Source: Elymus sibiricus (Eukaryota; Streptophyta; Magnoliopsida; Poales; Poaceae). Taken from it: 64,000 nt of DNA. The stretch lies in the NCBI GenBank assembly GCA_039707655.1, contig CM077665.1:295372205-295436204 (forward strand), written 5' to 3'. Under the pieces are notes generated by a model that made no database searches, was not told where the DNA came from, and was given only the letters and a program-made list of their open reading frames with translations. Positions 22,516 through 35,473 of this stretch are shown here, in pieces (the stretch's first letter is position 1; every line of letters begins with the position of its first letter). The translations under genes were made by a program, and so were the position numbers.

Positions 22516-23853
22516 TCCACCTTAGTTTGCCAAATTATTCAGGTTGAGGAGAGCTGATTGGAACTGTGAACTGCGGAGTTTTTGTGCGTGCTTGGTCATC
22601 GCATCAAAGCATTGTAACTGGTAGCTATTAGTTAATTTGTTGTAAGCCACAGAATGACAGTGAATGTAACACTGACTCTAATTTATTACTGTACTATTAT
22701 TATGCCTTTGTATAGGGAGTAGTGAGGAAGGAGGGGAGAAGGTTTCATAATTCTGCATGACAATTTGGATAAACTTGATTTTATTGTCTAATGGTTTGTC
22801 ACATTATGAAGGATTTTTATCTTTTGTTCACCTCTACATCGTTTGTTAGTTTTGTTGTTGTTGATAATCGTCCTCTCAGAAAACTCTGTTTTGGCAGATG
22901 GATGTCAGGAGCCTTTCCTGTGATCTTTCATCTTGTTGCAGCCCATCTACTTTCATGTGGCTGGCTGGCTTTAACACAAATGCTACATCCATCTGCAGTG
23001 TTCGTTTTTATGCATAAAAAACATGCCGATGCAACAGATTGATTTGCATGAGTGAGATTAGAACAAGCACACACATATAATGCCATCAACACAGGGGGAC
23101 CAAATCAGACAGACAACCAATGGTCCTTCAGTGGAAGCTGCTACACTCTATGATGAGCCTGGGAAGAAGTGATCTAGATTCAGGTACTAGCAACTACTAC
23201 TAGTAGTGGTATAATAATCAGGGGTTGGGCATGATCCAAATCTCCTTGCAGCCCACAGCAGCAACACTAACACAGCAGCGGAGGCAACTGTCCCATCAAT
23301 CAGCTACTAATTAATGCTGTACTTAGCATCCCTTCCTCTTGTACTTTACCATCCTGCAATATATTCCCCTACCGCCCCCCTATACGGTGGTCACTTCCAT
23401 CAACAGCACCAACCATACCGAAGCAAAGTTCATAGTACTATTTTATATGCATGTTGTGACTGATTAGCTAGCTTGGACATTTGCTAGTGGCATCATCGAT
23501 TGTGTGCTCATTGTCGAGAAAAGGGTCATGGATCCCCAGTACAAAGAGGTGATGACACTCTCATCACCCGACTTGGCTACAATCCTATTGACAAAGAGAT
23601 GAGATGATTGCAGTTTAGCAGCAGCAGAGCACGACGTCGACGAGGCCGTTGAAGCCCAAGGCAAATATTCCTGTCACGTCCACATCCGGCTTGAGAATCG
23701 TCCTCAATGGGAAAAGAAAATGGAGCCCACTGAACAGAACGGTGCACGTCGGTCCATTCAACCACATCACTCTTGTGCGGGTCATCTCATCTCATTCCGC
23801 AAGTGTAATAAAATTCACGCATCCTTTGGTTCACAAGAAGGATCCGTACGGCG
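22516..23853. other. 3' UTR and downstream intergenic DNA
   Basis: The first 170-200 bases are probably the 3' UTR of the GPI-anchored protein gene; AT-rich signals occur near 22620-22710, but the cleavage site cannot be fixed. The rest has no supported gene. Around 23460-23790 both strands have open reading for 60-80 codons, with no product I recognise. Confidence 0.45.
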
Positions 23854-26634
23854 GTGAAGTTGCCGGCGCCGGCGGCCGTCGCTAATGCGGGGATCCGATC
23901 GGATCGCATAGCAAGTTTGAATTTTTTGTTGGGCCAAGAAGGGCCAGAACCAACAGCTGCGACACCGGGCTCAAAAGACGCTGGGTACATGGCCCAGCAG
24001 GCAGCCCGGGTGGCAAAGTCTGATACTGCGATTCAGCTTGGGTCGGACTTGGGTCTCGTCGATGGGCCCGGTCAAGATACCAACGCTGATTCGAGACGGG
24101 CGAAGGTGTTACGTACCCATGAGACGAATTTTGTGTCTAGGGTTCAACATCGTCGTGCGTTGCCTGGTTTCCCTTCGCGCGTCGGCCGGGCAAGGAGGGT
24201 TCCAGCGGTGCCGGAGCATCCTGCGGGCATGGCCGAACGAGGGGGAGGCGTCCTGCCGCCAATCCGCCCCAATGAGCTGCAGGGGCGGCATGCCCTTCCT
24301 CGAGGCGGAGATGGCGTCGGACATGGTGGACTCGGGGCTGGCCAGGGTGGTTTCGTCGCTGGGCTCGGCGGGGAAACTTCCAACGACGGCCGGCGTTTCG
24401 AGCATCGGGTCGTCGACAATCAGTTTCACGGCTCATCATCTAACTATGGGGCTCGGGGGGATGGCTATCGGTGGCAGGCCCGAGATGATCATGGCTTTAA
24501 CCCTCCGGCTGGTAACTTCGTCCAAGGGGCGACCGGACCGCAGTCTCGGTTCCATGGAGGCGGTGGTCGAGGTGGGGGCGGCCGGCAGTTTGGTCGCGCC
24601 TTTCCTCCCAAGCATCCGCCCAAAGTAGAACCAAAGCCGCTAGTGCCCAAGGAGGTGACTATCCCCGCAGTGGGCGGCGAGACTTCTACCACGGCGGCCT
24701 CGGGTGAGGCAACTACGGCGTTTTCCAGCGGCTGCGGCAGCGACTGTTAAGGCACTGGCCGGGTTGCTGTTCCTGAGACCAGTTCTATGGAGGTGAGAGA
24801 CCCAACAAGTGAAAAAGGCAGTGACAAACATGATAATGTGCGCGCCAACAAGGTGGCACGCAAGAAAGAAAATATGTGTTGCTATAGATGTGGTGAACCG
24901 AGTCACTTTGCGATTGACTGCACCGCAGAGTTATGCGATAATTGCCTCAAACCGGGACACCGAACAGATGAGTGTCCTTTACTGTTGGCTCCCAAACCGG
25001 GTGTGACGATCTACGGTGTGAGTGACAACAGGCTCACGTTTTTCGAGACTCCGCATGTGGTCACTTAGAGGCCCCGCTTGGAGGGTTTGAGAAGCGGCTT
25101 GGTCAAAGTATCACATGGGTCCTTGTCAGAAGAGCAGGTTGCTTAGCAGCTTAGGCGACTTGTGTCAGATTCATTTCACTGGTCTCCTGTCAGGGTGGAT
25201 GATCAGGTTTACCGGGTGGAGTTCCCTAGAAGGGAGGTTCTTGATAGGCTGCTGAAGTTTGGCTTCAGTAAGGTCCCTGGCACTAAATGTTTACTTGAGT
25301 TTGACGAATGTAAAAAACCAGAACCGAAGGGAAGAAAACTTGATAAGGTATGGATCAGACTCATAGGGGTTCCAGACGAACCTCTTAATGATTTTCTCAT
25401 GGTCTGGAGTCTGGGTGCTCTCATAGGAAAGACTGACAAGGTTGATATGCCTTTCACACGTGCGCATGGGATTGTGAGGCTGTTGGTCAGTGTGCTTCAT
25501 GTGGATTGTGTGCCAGACGAGGTCCCATGGACGTATGATTGCGTCGTATATGATTTGGAGGTGGATGTGGAGGAACACACTATTGCTCAGGACGTTGCGA
25601 CGATAAAAGATGTGGATATGACTGACGAAGGAGATGGGAACGGAATGCAGGAGCACGACGGGTCTCATGGTGCGGGTGATGGCACGCCGCGCCCTACGCG
25701 ACAGTCTACTCAGTCGACGGAGGCGTCTGCCCATAAAGGGGCGACTCCTTCCTCTACACCGGCAGCATCTCTTTGTTTTGGCTCCTTTTAGGCGGTGTCC
25801 GTGCCAAGCCGTCTGTGGGGTGATAGAGCTGAGGTGGAGGACAGAGATTTACACGTGCCGACTCCACTTCTCACCACAGCTGATAGTCGCAGACCTGATC
25901 AGTTGAGCGAGTCGGGGGGCAAACTGGGACATGAGGTCTCGGAGATGGCACTTTCTTCACCGCGTGTCATCTCCTCCGAGGAGGTGCTGGAGGACATCGG
26001 GCAGGAGGCCCGTCGAACCTCCCCACCACCACCTCGGTCGCCGTCGCCACGGCTGTCTTCCTCATCACAGGAGCCTGCACAGACTACGCAGGCTGCCGTT
26101 CCTATCTCTGACACTGTTGGGCATTTGGCAGGAGGCCAGATCCCAATAGTGACTTCTACGGAGGAGATGATTGCATCGGCGGGATTCCAGATCCAACTTC
26201 TGGTGGTAGGCGCATCAGTAACCGGATTCAGGCCCAGCCAAATGCGGACGAACTGCAGTTGGGGCGTGCTATAAGAGCTGCCAAGCTTCGAGATGTCGAA
26301 GCGACTACAGGTATGTCGATCAACACCAGTTGTTCTATTCTTTCACATTTCAGAAAATGAAATCATTGATAGAGCCACCAACTTAGGGATTTCTCTTGGT
26401 ACTAATGAAAAATAAATTGCCAAATATGTGAATGACTTATTAGATCTAGAAGCAGATAGAGCGCTTGAGATTATTCAGAACCTAGCGGTTGTGAAACCTA
26501 TGAATGAATCTGAGATTAATAACCTAGGAGTGACAACATTACATAATTTGTGTGAGGATCTTGTGCCCCCTTCGGGATTGGAGGATGGGGAGGAGGAGTT
26601 GGTTTCTGAGGGGTATTTGGAGAGATTTTAATAT
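23854..26634 (+). pseudogene. LINE ORF1 (DUF4283-type RNA-binding protein with zinc knuckles)
   Basis: One frame runs through this interval with stop codons near 24748, 25066, 25146 and 25789. The N-terminal part is Gly/Arg-rich and low-complexity. At about 24870-24975 two zinc knuckles follow each other (CYRCGEPSHFAIDC and CDNCLKPGHRTDEC). Then comes a DUF4283-like domain at about 25085-25600 (FHWSPVRVDDQVYRVEFPRR, KVWIRLIGVP, LGALIGKTDKVDM). A Pro/Ser-rich linker follows, and a C-terminal Asp/Glu/Leu-rich segment (VNDLLDLEADRALEIIQNLA) that breaks off at EGYLERF. The role in LINEs is binding element RNA in the particle. The order is unusual only in that knuckles precede DUF4283; I have not checked how common that is. 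Confidence 0.72.
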
Positions 26635-29600
26635 AATTCATAGGCGAGAAGAGAAAAATAATGACAATTTTGATGGTCGATGGTCTTTCATGTTTAATAC
26701 AATTATTGAGAGTCTTGATTTGAGAGAGATCGATCTTACTGGTACACAGTTCACATGGGCGAACACACTACCAGTACCGACGTATGAGAAGCTGGACTGA
26801 GTGCTTACCAGTGTTGAGTGGGAACATAAGTTTCCTCTGGTAACAGTGCAGGCGATGCAAAGAGCAGTATCTGATCATACACCTCTACTGGTAGACTCGG
26901 GGGAAGCGACTCATGTGGGTAATAAGAACATCTTCTCTTTCGAATTAGGTTGGTTCAAGAGAGAGGGCTTTTTGGATCTTATTGCTACTGAGTGGGCCAA
27001 AGATGCTGGGGGGAGACCAGCATGGATAGATGGCAAAATAAAATCAGACATTTGCGCCAGTTTCTGAGAGGCTGGGCAAAAAACCAGAGTGGATTATACA
27101 AAGTGGAGAAGGAGAAGCTTATCCAGCTGATCAATGAGCTAGACCTCAAAGCTGAGTCTAACGTTCTTAACGTGTCCGATCGGAACGCTAAGAATGAGGC
27201 TGAGCAAAAACTTCGTGCGCTTCTTCGAGAGGAAGAGATTAAATGGGCGCTAAGAGCCAAGGTGACACAAGTTGTCCAAGGAGATGATAACACGCAATTC
27301 TTTCACATGATTGCTAATGGGAAGCACATAAAGAAGAAAATTATTCAACTAGAATAGGATGAGGGTACAATTGTGGGGCATGATAACCTAAAATTGTACA
27401 TCTCTAATTACTATAAAAAACTTTTTGGAGCCCCCTGAAGTTAATCATGTGTCACTTGATGAGCGCGCAACAAGGGACATACCTCAACTCAATGATGATG
27501 AGAACGAGGCATTGTCAGCTCCATTTTCAGAGAAAGAGGTGTTTGAAGCAATAACACAAATGAAACAGAACAAGGCTCTCGGACCTGATGGGTTTCCAGC
27601 CGAGTTCTACAAGAGGTGTTGGCATATTATTAAGGGATATCTTATGGCCATGTTCCATGATATATTTAACGAACATTTACAGTTGTTCCACCTAAATTTT
27701 GGAACAATCACGCTGTTGCCAAAGAAGGTGGAGGTTGTACGCATTGAGCAGTTCAGGCCGATTTGTCTTCTTAATGTTAGTTTTAAAATCTTCACTAAGG
27801 TTGCCACGAATAGGTTGACACAGATAGCCCATTCGATAGTACAACCCACTCAGATGGTATTCATGCCATGTAGACACATCCTAGAGGGGGTTGTGGTTCT
27901 ACACAAGACTCTCCACGAAATCCATTCGAAGAAACTTGATGGAGTTATATTCAAAGTGGATTTCGAGAAAGCGTATGACAAGGTCAAATGGCCATTTCTA
28001 CAACAAGCCTTACGTATGAAGGGATTCAATGAAAGCTGGAGGAGGCATGTGGATTCCTTTATACAAAAAGGTAGTGTGGGAATTAAGATGAATGATGATA
28101 TAGGTCATTTTTTTAGACTTATAAGGGTTTACGACATGGTGATTTGATGTCCCCGGTCTTATTCAACATAGTAGCAGATATGTTGGCTGTTCTTATAGGC
28201 CGGGCTAAAGAGAACGACCAAGTAGGAGGGCTGGTTCCACATCTTGTGGATGGGGGTGTGTCCATCTTACAATATGCGGATGATACGATTATTTTCATGG
28301 AACATGACCTCGCGAAAGCTAGAAACATGAAGCTGGTGCTGTGTCTTTTTGAGCAATTGTCTAGCCTTAAGATTATTTTCAATAAGAGCGAATTGTTTTG
28401 TTTTGGGCGAGCCAAAGATGAACAAGAATCATACAGAAAATTGTTCGGCTGTGAGATGGGGTCTCTTCCATTTAGTTATCTGGGAATACCCATTCATCAC
28501 CGCAAACTCTCGAATAAGGAGTGGAAGTGCATAGAAGATAGATTTGAAAAAAGACTAAGTTGCTGGAAGGGCAAGCTTATGTCTTATGGAGGTCGGTTAG
28601 TACTAATAAATTCAGTTTTGACGAGTCTGCCAATGGTTCTGTTATCTTTCTTTGAAGTACCGGTAGGGGTACGGAAAAGATTAGATTTCTATCATTCTAG
28701 ATTCTTCTGGCAAAGTGATGAAACCAAGAAGAAATACATACTCGCCAGATGGGATATTATATGTCGACCCAAAGACCAAGGTGGGTGGGCATCGAAAACT
28801 TAGAAGGTAAGAATAGATGCCTTCTTAAGTGGCTCTTCAGACTGTCTGTAGAAACGGAAGGCACGTGGGTACAAATTTTACGGAATAAGTACCTACAATC
28901 TAAGACTTTGGCCCAGGTTACCGTTAGACCTACTGATTCACCGTTCTGGAAGGGGTTAATGAGGATAAAAGAGACCTTTTTCCACAGGGTGAAATTCCAC
29001 ATCGGCAACGGTAACACAACTACGTTCTGGGAAGATACATGGGTAGGGGAGACGCCCTTGGCTATACAATATCCTTCTCTATATAATATCGTACAACGTA
29101 AAGATGTTTATGTTGCTGCGGTATTGCAGTCGGTCCCTCTTAATATCCAATTTAGACGATCTCTGGTGGGGGAACGATGGCAATCTTGGCTTCACTTGGT
29201 TCGTAGGTTGATGGAGGTTCACCTTTCTGAACAGCGAGGTACCATTCACTGGAAGTTAACTACAAATGGTAGTTTTTTGGTGAAATCAATGTATCTAGAC
29301 CTGATTGATACTGCGCCGTTACCGGCCTCTAAACACATATGGAAGATTAAGGTTCCACTTAGAATCAAACTTTTTATGTGGTTTGTCCACAAGGGCGTGA
29401 TTTGACGAAAGATAATCTGATTAAGCGCAGATGCGTGGTAGTTCAAGATGCTGTTTTTGTAACCAGAATGAGGCAATTAAACACCTCTTTCTCGATTGCC
29501 CGCTGGCCAAACTTCTTTGGCATACTATCCATATAGCTTTTAATATTAGTCCTCCACATAGTATGAACACATTATTTGGGACATGGCTTAATGGAGTGGA

Positions 29601-29871
29601 AACAAACACAACGTGTCATATTCGGATAGGAATATGTGCACTATTTTGGGCTATATGGAATTGCAGAAATGATATGATATTTAATGGGAAAAAATTTACC
29701 AACTTTTTACAGGTTATTTACAGAGCCACAACTTTGATCCGTATGTGGTCGTTACTCACACCTGCGGAGTCCAGGGAGCTTTTGGTTACTAGGTGCAACT
29801 GTTGGGAGACGGCAGAACGGGTTATCTTCAACCGATTTGGATGGCGGCTCACTAATAGGCTAGGTGTTTAG
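26610..29871 (+). pseudogene. LINE ORF2 (endonuclease remnant, reverse transcriptase, zinc-binding tail)
   Basis: The endonuclease is reduced to its C-terminal part (GRDFNIIHRREE, then FTWANTLPVPTYEKLD and a stop at 26798-26800). The reverse transcriptase begins near 27450 with KALGPDGFPAEFYKRCW and FRPICLLNVSFKIFTK, FKVDFEKAYDKVKW. It shifts frame at about 28115-28130 and goes on with MSPVLFNIVADML and the catalytic LQYADDTIIF (YADD at 28273-28284). Downstream are the connection domain (SYLGIPIHHRKLSNKEW, CWKGKLMSYGGRLVLINSVL) and the zf-RVT tail (CCFCNQNEAIKHLFLDCPLA, RIGICALFWAIWNCRND), with another frame change at 28770-28800 and a stop near 29403. ORF2 would nick the target and prime cDNA; here it cannot. 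Confidence 0.85.
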
Positions 29872-29930
29872 TCATCGTAGTCTGTTATTTTTTTCCCTCC
29901 GGATGTAGCATCTTGTTTATATTTTTAGCG

Positions 29931-30495
29931 TCCGTCAGATACAAGGCAGTTTCCAGCGAACGCCCTCACCGTACACTGCACGCGCACAAATCTCCAAGCG
30001 GTCGAAGCCACCACGTCAGATTGCCCGAACAGTTTGCCGCGTCATGGCCTCGAGCGAATTTCCCCCACCCCCGCACCGCATGTCTATTTCAGTTACCTCC
30101 ACTCCATTTTGCCTCCCCTTCGTTTCTTCACTGATCGCCGTGACGGTTTCCGATGGGTTGCGGTGCATTGCCGCCAATCAAGTGTCGCTGCTTGGTGACG
30201 GTGAGGCTTCATCCCCTGTGTGCACCTCTATTGGTCCCCGACATCCTGGAAGAGGGTCAATCGTGTGAGCATCCATGGTGTCCTCACACTTCAGGTCAGT
30301 TTAGTCTGGCGGGAGGCCAACGACTCTCCCATCTCGTTCGGCTGGGTGTTGTGTTTGACTCGCTCTGTGGTTGGCTTTGCTGGGCCATGCGACCTCTTTG
30401 GCGATGGGAACGCACCATGCTAGAGAAGGCCGCTGACATGGAGCTGTGACACCCGCCCAAGAACGGGAGAAGGCGTAGCATGGTCAGGCGGTAGA
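29931..30495. other. Segment X, duplicated at 41618-41995 (right 378 bp)
   Basis: This unassigned GC-rich DNA lies between the dead LINE and the gypsy LTR. From about 30118 to 30495 it is about 93 percent identical by eye to 41618-41995, and in both places it abuts the same LTR end. Both copies keep an open frame of about 98 codons (30153-30449 and 41651-41947), but with no recognised domain. It is not the primer site/leader expected next to that LTR. Confidence 0.65.
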
Positions 30496-31847
30496 TGATG
30501 TCTACTACACAACTTGTTCTTGTAGACTCGTGTTGGGCCTCCAAGCGCAGAGTTTTGTAGGACAGTAGCAAATTTCCCTCAAGTGGATGACCTAAGGTTT
30601 ATCAATCCGTGGGAGGCGTAGGATGAAGATGGTCTCTCTCAAACAACTCTGCAGCCAAATAATAAAAAGTCTCTTGTGTCGCCAACACACCCAATACAAT
30701 GGTAAATTGTATAGGTGCACTAGTTCGGCGAAGAGATGGTGATACAAGTGTAGTAATGATAGTAGATATTGATTTTTGTAATAGTAACAATAAAAAACAG
30801 CAAGGTAGCAAGTAACAAAAGTGAGCACAAACGGTATTGCAATGCTTGAAAACGAGGCCTAGGGTCCGTACTTTCGCTAGTGCAATCTCTCAACAATGCT
30901 AATATAATTGGATCACATAACCATCCCTCAACGTGCAATGAAGAATCACTCCAAAGTTCTTATCTAGCGGAGAACATAAGAAGAAATTGTTTGTAGGGTA
31001 CGAAACCACCTTAAAGTTATCCTTTCCGATCGATCTATCCAAGAGTTCGTACTTAAATAACCAAGTTATCCTTTTCGATCGATCTATCCAAGAGTTCGTA
31101 CTAAAATAACCAAGTTATCCTTTCCGATCGATCTATCCAAGAGTTCGTACTAGAATAGCACCATATGATACGCATCAACCAACTCTAATGTCACCTAGAT
31201 ACTCCAATGTCACCACAAGTATCCATGAGTTAATTATACGATACACATCAAACAATTTCAGATTCATAATACTCAATCCAACACAAAGAACCTCAAAGAG
31301 TACCCCAAGGTTTCTATAGGAGAAAGTAGGACAAGAACGTGTATCAACCCCTATGCATAGATTACCCCAATGTCACCGCGGGAATCCGCAAGTTGAGTAC
31401 TAAAACATATATCAACTGAATCAATAGAACACCCCATTGTCACCACGGGTATCCACATGCAAGACATATATCAAGTGTTCTCAAATCCAATATTCAATCC
31501 AACATAACGATATCTCAAAGGGAAAGATTCAATTCATCACAATATGATAGCAAAGGAATAACATCATGTGATCCGACTATATTAACAAAGCCCGTGATAC
31601 ATCAAGATCATGACATCTCAAGAACACGAGAGAGAGAGAGAGAGATTGAACACATAACTACTGGTACATACCCTCAGCCCCGAGGGTGGACTACTCCCTC
31701 CTCATCATGGCCTCCGCCGGGATGATGAAGATGGCCATTGGAGATGATCTACCCTCTGCGGCAGGGTACTGGAACGTCTCCAAATTGGTTTTTCATCGAT
31801 ACAGAGAGTTGCGGCGGCGGAACGGAGAGTCTAGGGTTATTTCTGGT

Positions 31848-31879
<32 letters not shown>

Positions 31880-32245
31880 GGATTTTTGGGCGTTGGTTTC
31901 ACGCCAAGATGGGCCACGAGGAGGACACAAGACACAAGGGCGCGCCTGGGCCCTCTGGCGCGCCCTGGTGGGTTGTGCCCACCTCGTGGCTCTTCTCCGG
32001 TGGTTCTTCACTCCAATATTGCTTATTTGGTCCAGAAAAAATCACAAAAAAGTTTCGGGCGATTCCGAGAACTTTCATTTTCTGCACAAAAACAACACCA
32101 CAGTAATTCTGCTGAAAACAGCGTCAGTCCGGGTTAGTTCTAAATAAATCATATAAAGTGCATCAAAACCATATAAAATTATTGTAAACATAGATGAATA
32201 TGGCATGAATACTTCATAAATTATCGATACGTTGGAGACGTATCA
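30496..32245 (-). repeat. 3' LTR of gypsy-like element A
   Basis: A 1750-bp LTR with TG/CA ends on the minus strand (TGATACGTCTCC... to ...GTAGACATCA). It contains three 49-bp tandem units at 31016-31160, a GA run at about 31627-31645 and a TA run at 31855-31879. Part of it (30496-31045) recurs at 41996-42542. Confidence 0.85.
31016..31160. repeat. Three 49-bp tandem units inside LTR A
   Basis: Units start at 31016, 31065 and 31114 with GTTATCCTTT and share CGATCGATCTATCCAAGAG. The copied LTR fragment at 41996-42542 breaks off inside the first of these units. Confidence 0.85.
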
Positions 32246-35200
32246 GCATCCCCAAGCTTAATTCCTACTCGTCCTTGAGTAGGTAAATGATAAAAGAAAT
32301 AATTTATGAAGTGTGAATGCTAGCATAGTGCACAAGTTTGATCAATGATAATTTCAACCACTTTTCCTAGCATCATAACAACAACTCTTTCATAAAAATC
32401 ATCATGATAAAGTAGCAACCAATTCACATGTTATGGTTCAAACAATGAATTCTCTTGAAACTTAACAACCTATGTTCTTAGTCACCAAACAATTGCAATT
32501 CAACTTATTCTCAACAAAGTCTAAGTAAGAGATCCACATACTCAATCATCATATAGTCTTCTATGATTGCTAGTACTCAAAGCATATTTTTAGAACAAAC
32601 AACATCCATCGAATACAGAGAAAGATAGGGGCTTAATGTTTCGCCTCCCAACATACTTATCATAAAGATAATTGTCAACAATAATGAATCATGATCAAAT
32701 ATATTTGAGTGGATATATATGTTTGGATCTTTCCCCACCACATGATGCTTGCCAACTAATAGATGTAGGTTGGAATAAGAAGTTGACTCAACATGAAAAG
32801 TAAATAACATGAAAGTAAATAGATTGTCCCTTCGCAGAGGGAAGCAGGGATTTGCATATGTGCCAGAGCTAATTGTTTAAAACAGAGATGAATATAATTT
32901 TGGGAGGTGCACCCTTCCTGTCAACGTTACGACCAAGAGTTATCAATATCTTCCATGTTAAGCACATTAGCGGCGGTTCCCAAGCGGTAAAAGTAAAGGT
33001 TTACTCCCCCTCCACCAACAAACACACTCCACGGCTAGCCGAATCCACGGGTACCGTCCATACCAACAACATTCCTGGGGGAGTTTTATTAATTATTTAC
33101 ATTTTTTTCTTGATTTCGGGACTGGGAATCCCTATTACCGCCCCTCTCGTGCAAGGACGAGTGAATAAACACTCATCATGAGAATAACCCGCTTAACATG
33201 GAAGATACTGACCGCCCCCTGTCGCTCCATGAGCGGTCCAGGCACACAAAACAGATGCTCATTTGAAATTTTAGAGGTGGCACATGCAAATTTACTTGGA
33301 ACGGCAAGGTAATACCGCATATAGGTAGATATAGTGGACTCTCATGGTAAGAAACTGGGTTTAAGGGTTTTTGGATGCACAAGTAGTATCTCTACTCAGT
33401 ACGAATTTTTGGCTAGCAAAAGATCCTAAGCAAACACCACATCTTGGAGGATCCATAACAATATAACTTCTATGCAAATATACACAACCATAACTCAATA
33501 CGTTGTCTTCCTTGTCCAACTTCAACTAATTTGCTCAAGTTTGAAAATAATTAATGGGTATTCACAATCATAGAAGATGTCCAAGATAATATATTTGTAT
33601 GTGAAAGTTCTCTTTCTTATACTAATCATTCATGAATTACTTGTATGACCAATTTGATGATTGTCAAACTTCAATAGATTTTACTTTATAAACCAGATGT
33701 GAAACTACTACTAAGGATAAAGCACATTAATAATTTCAGATTTATGATATTCAATTCATTCACAATTTACTCTCTGGATATAAGTGAAGCACAAGAGTAA
33801 ATGACAAGCTACTCCAAAAAGATATAAGTGAAGATCAAACGAGTAGTCAAACAATAAAGTAGCTATGTGAGGACTCTCTCTCAATAAAGATTTTCAGATC
33901 TGAGTATTTTATTCAAACATTAAACTAAACAAAAATAGCACTCCAAGAATGGCACAAATCATGTCGACAAATAAAAATTTAGGCTCAACATAGGCTAACC
34001 GATAGTTGTCGAAGAGAGGTGGGATGCGTAGCATCCCCAAGCTTAGATGCTTGAGACTTCTTGAAATATTTACTTGGGGTGCCTTGGGCATCCCCAAGCT
34101 TGAGCTTTTGTGTCTCGTTCAATCCTCTCATATCCCGATTTCACCTAAATCCCAATAACTTCATCCACACAAAACTCAAAAAGAACTCGTGAGATAGGTT
34201 AGTACACATAAGAACAAATTAACACTTCATGTACTGCCAAGACAAGTTGCACAATAATTTTCAAACATCATCTACTGTTTACTATCGTTTCCACAATTTA
34301 TATCTACCAATATAGGCTATCGAAACTATAGGATAAGTAGATAACAAAACTATGACAGCAATCTGTCCAAACAGAACAGTCTGTAGCAATTTATTAAACC
34401 AGCGTACTTATGTAACTCAAAAAATTATGACAATTTAGGACTTGCTAAATAATTTATATGACAACACTGTGTAAAAATTTCAGAAACTTTCCACATTCCA
34501 GTAAAATATGAAAATTCAAACACTACAGAGAAAGTTTCTGTTTTTACACAGCACACATCAAACATGCAATGCAAGCATCCTAAGGCAATTCTTGGAACTT
34601 TTTATTGAAAAACAAGATTATAAATAACACCTAAAATAAAATAACAAAATATAATGACGATCCAAGCAAAGCACATATTATGTGACGAATAAAAATATAG
34701 CTCTAAGTAAGATATACCGATAATGTTGAAGACGAAAGAGGGGATGCCTTCCGGGGCATCCCCAAGCTTAGGCGCTTGAGTCTTCATTGGATATTACCTT
34801 GGGGGTGCCTTGGGCATCCCCAAGCTTAGGTTATTGTCACTCCTTATTCTTCTCATATCGGTGTCTCGCCAAAAACTTGAAAACTTCAATCACACAAAAC
34901 TTAACGGAACTTCGTGATAGGGGTTAGTGTAATAAAGATAAATCATTCACTTAGGTACTGTCAAGACAAGATTCATAATTGTTCTCACATAATACCTACT
35001 GTATTCTACCATTCTCATCATTTATATCACTAAATATAAGCTATGTGAACACTAAAACAAGCAAACTATGCATGCAAAACAGAATCTGTCAAAAACAGAA
35101 CAGTCTGTGAAGATCTGTAGTATTGCCATATTTCACTGTCTCTAAAAATTCTGAAAAATTATGAAAACCTGAAGAATTTGTATATCAACACTGTGTAAAA

Positions 35201-35473
35201 ATTTCAGATCATTATAACGCTCCAGTAAAAAATGAAAATTCCTGTACTAGAGTCAAAAGTTTCTGTTTTGGTTCAGCATCAATTCTACTCATCTTGTGAG
35301 TCATCCCAAAGGCTTTACTTGGCACTTTATTTAAATAAAAGGCACAAAACATTATTACTACAGTAGCTAAATCATGTGAACACATCAAAACAGAAAGTAT
35401 AAGTGTTGGGTTGTCTCCCAACAAGCGCTTTTCTTTAATGCCTTTTAGCTAGGCATGATGATTTCAATGATGC
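32246..35473 (-). other. Long non-coding 3' region of element A with repeated polypurine motif
   Basis: No coding region is supported. The true polypurine tract lies at 32246 (minus strand AAGCTTGGGGATGC against the LTR). The same 15-mer GCATCCCCAAGCTTA or a one-base variant recurs on the plus strand near 34031, 34088, 34756 and 34814. A diverged direct repeat of about 725 bp covers roughly 33900-34625 and 34626-35350. The stretch 32800-33320 is related, inverted, to 57478-57990 in element B. Confidence 0.7.

Larger units (their letters stand above)
23854..29930 (+). mobile_element. L1-type LINE with internal deletion
   Basis: A plant L1-like non-LTR element with ORF1 (23854-26634) and ORF2 (from about 26610 to 29871). 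The end of ORF1 runs straight into the middle of the ORF2 endonuclease, so the ORF1 C-terminus and most of the endonuclease are deleted. The 3' UTR is cut short near 29930; the related LINE at 14600-15100 has about 200 more bases there. Multiple stops and at least one frameshift (about 28115-28130) make it dead. No target duplication was found. Confidence 0.85.

Noticed and set aside
23464..23885. A possible partial gene between the GPI-anchored protein gene and the LINE
   Set aside because: Both strands are open for 60-80 codons, but no peptide was recognisable and no splice sites gave a longer product.
24109..24692. ORFs on the minus strand under the LINE ORF1
   Set aside because: They are antisense shadows of the Gly/Arg-rich ORF1 segment.
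31855..31879. TA run in LTR A as a possible origin or regulatory element
   Set aside because: A simple dinucleotide repeat inside an LTR; nothing around it supports a function.
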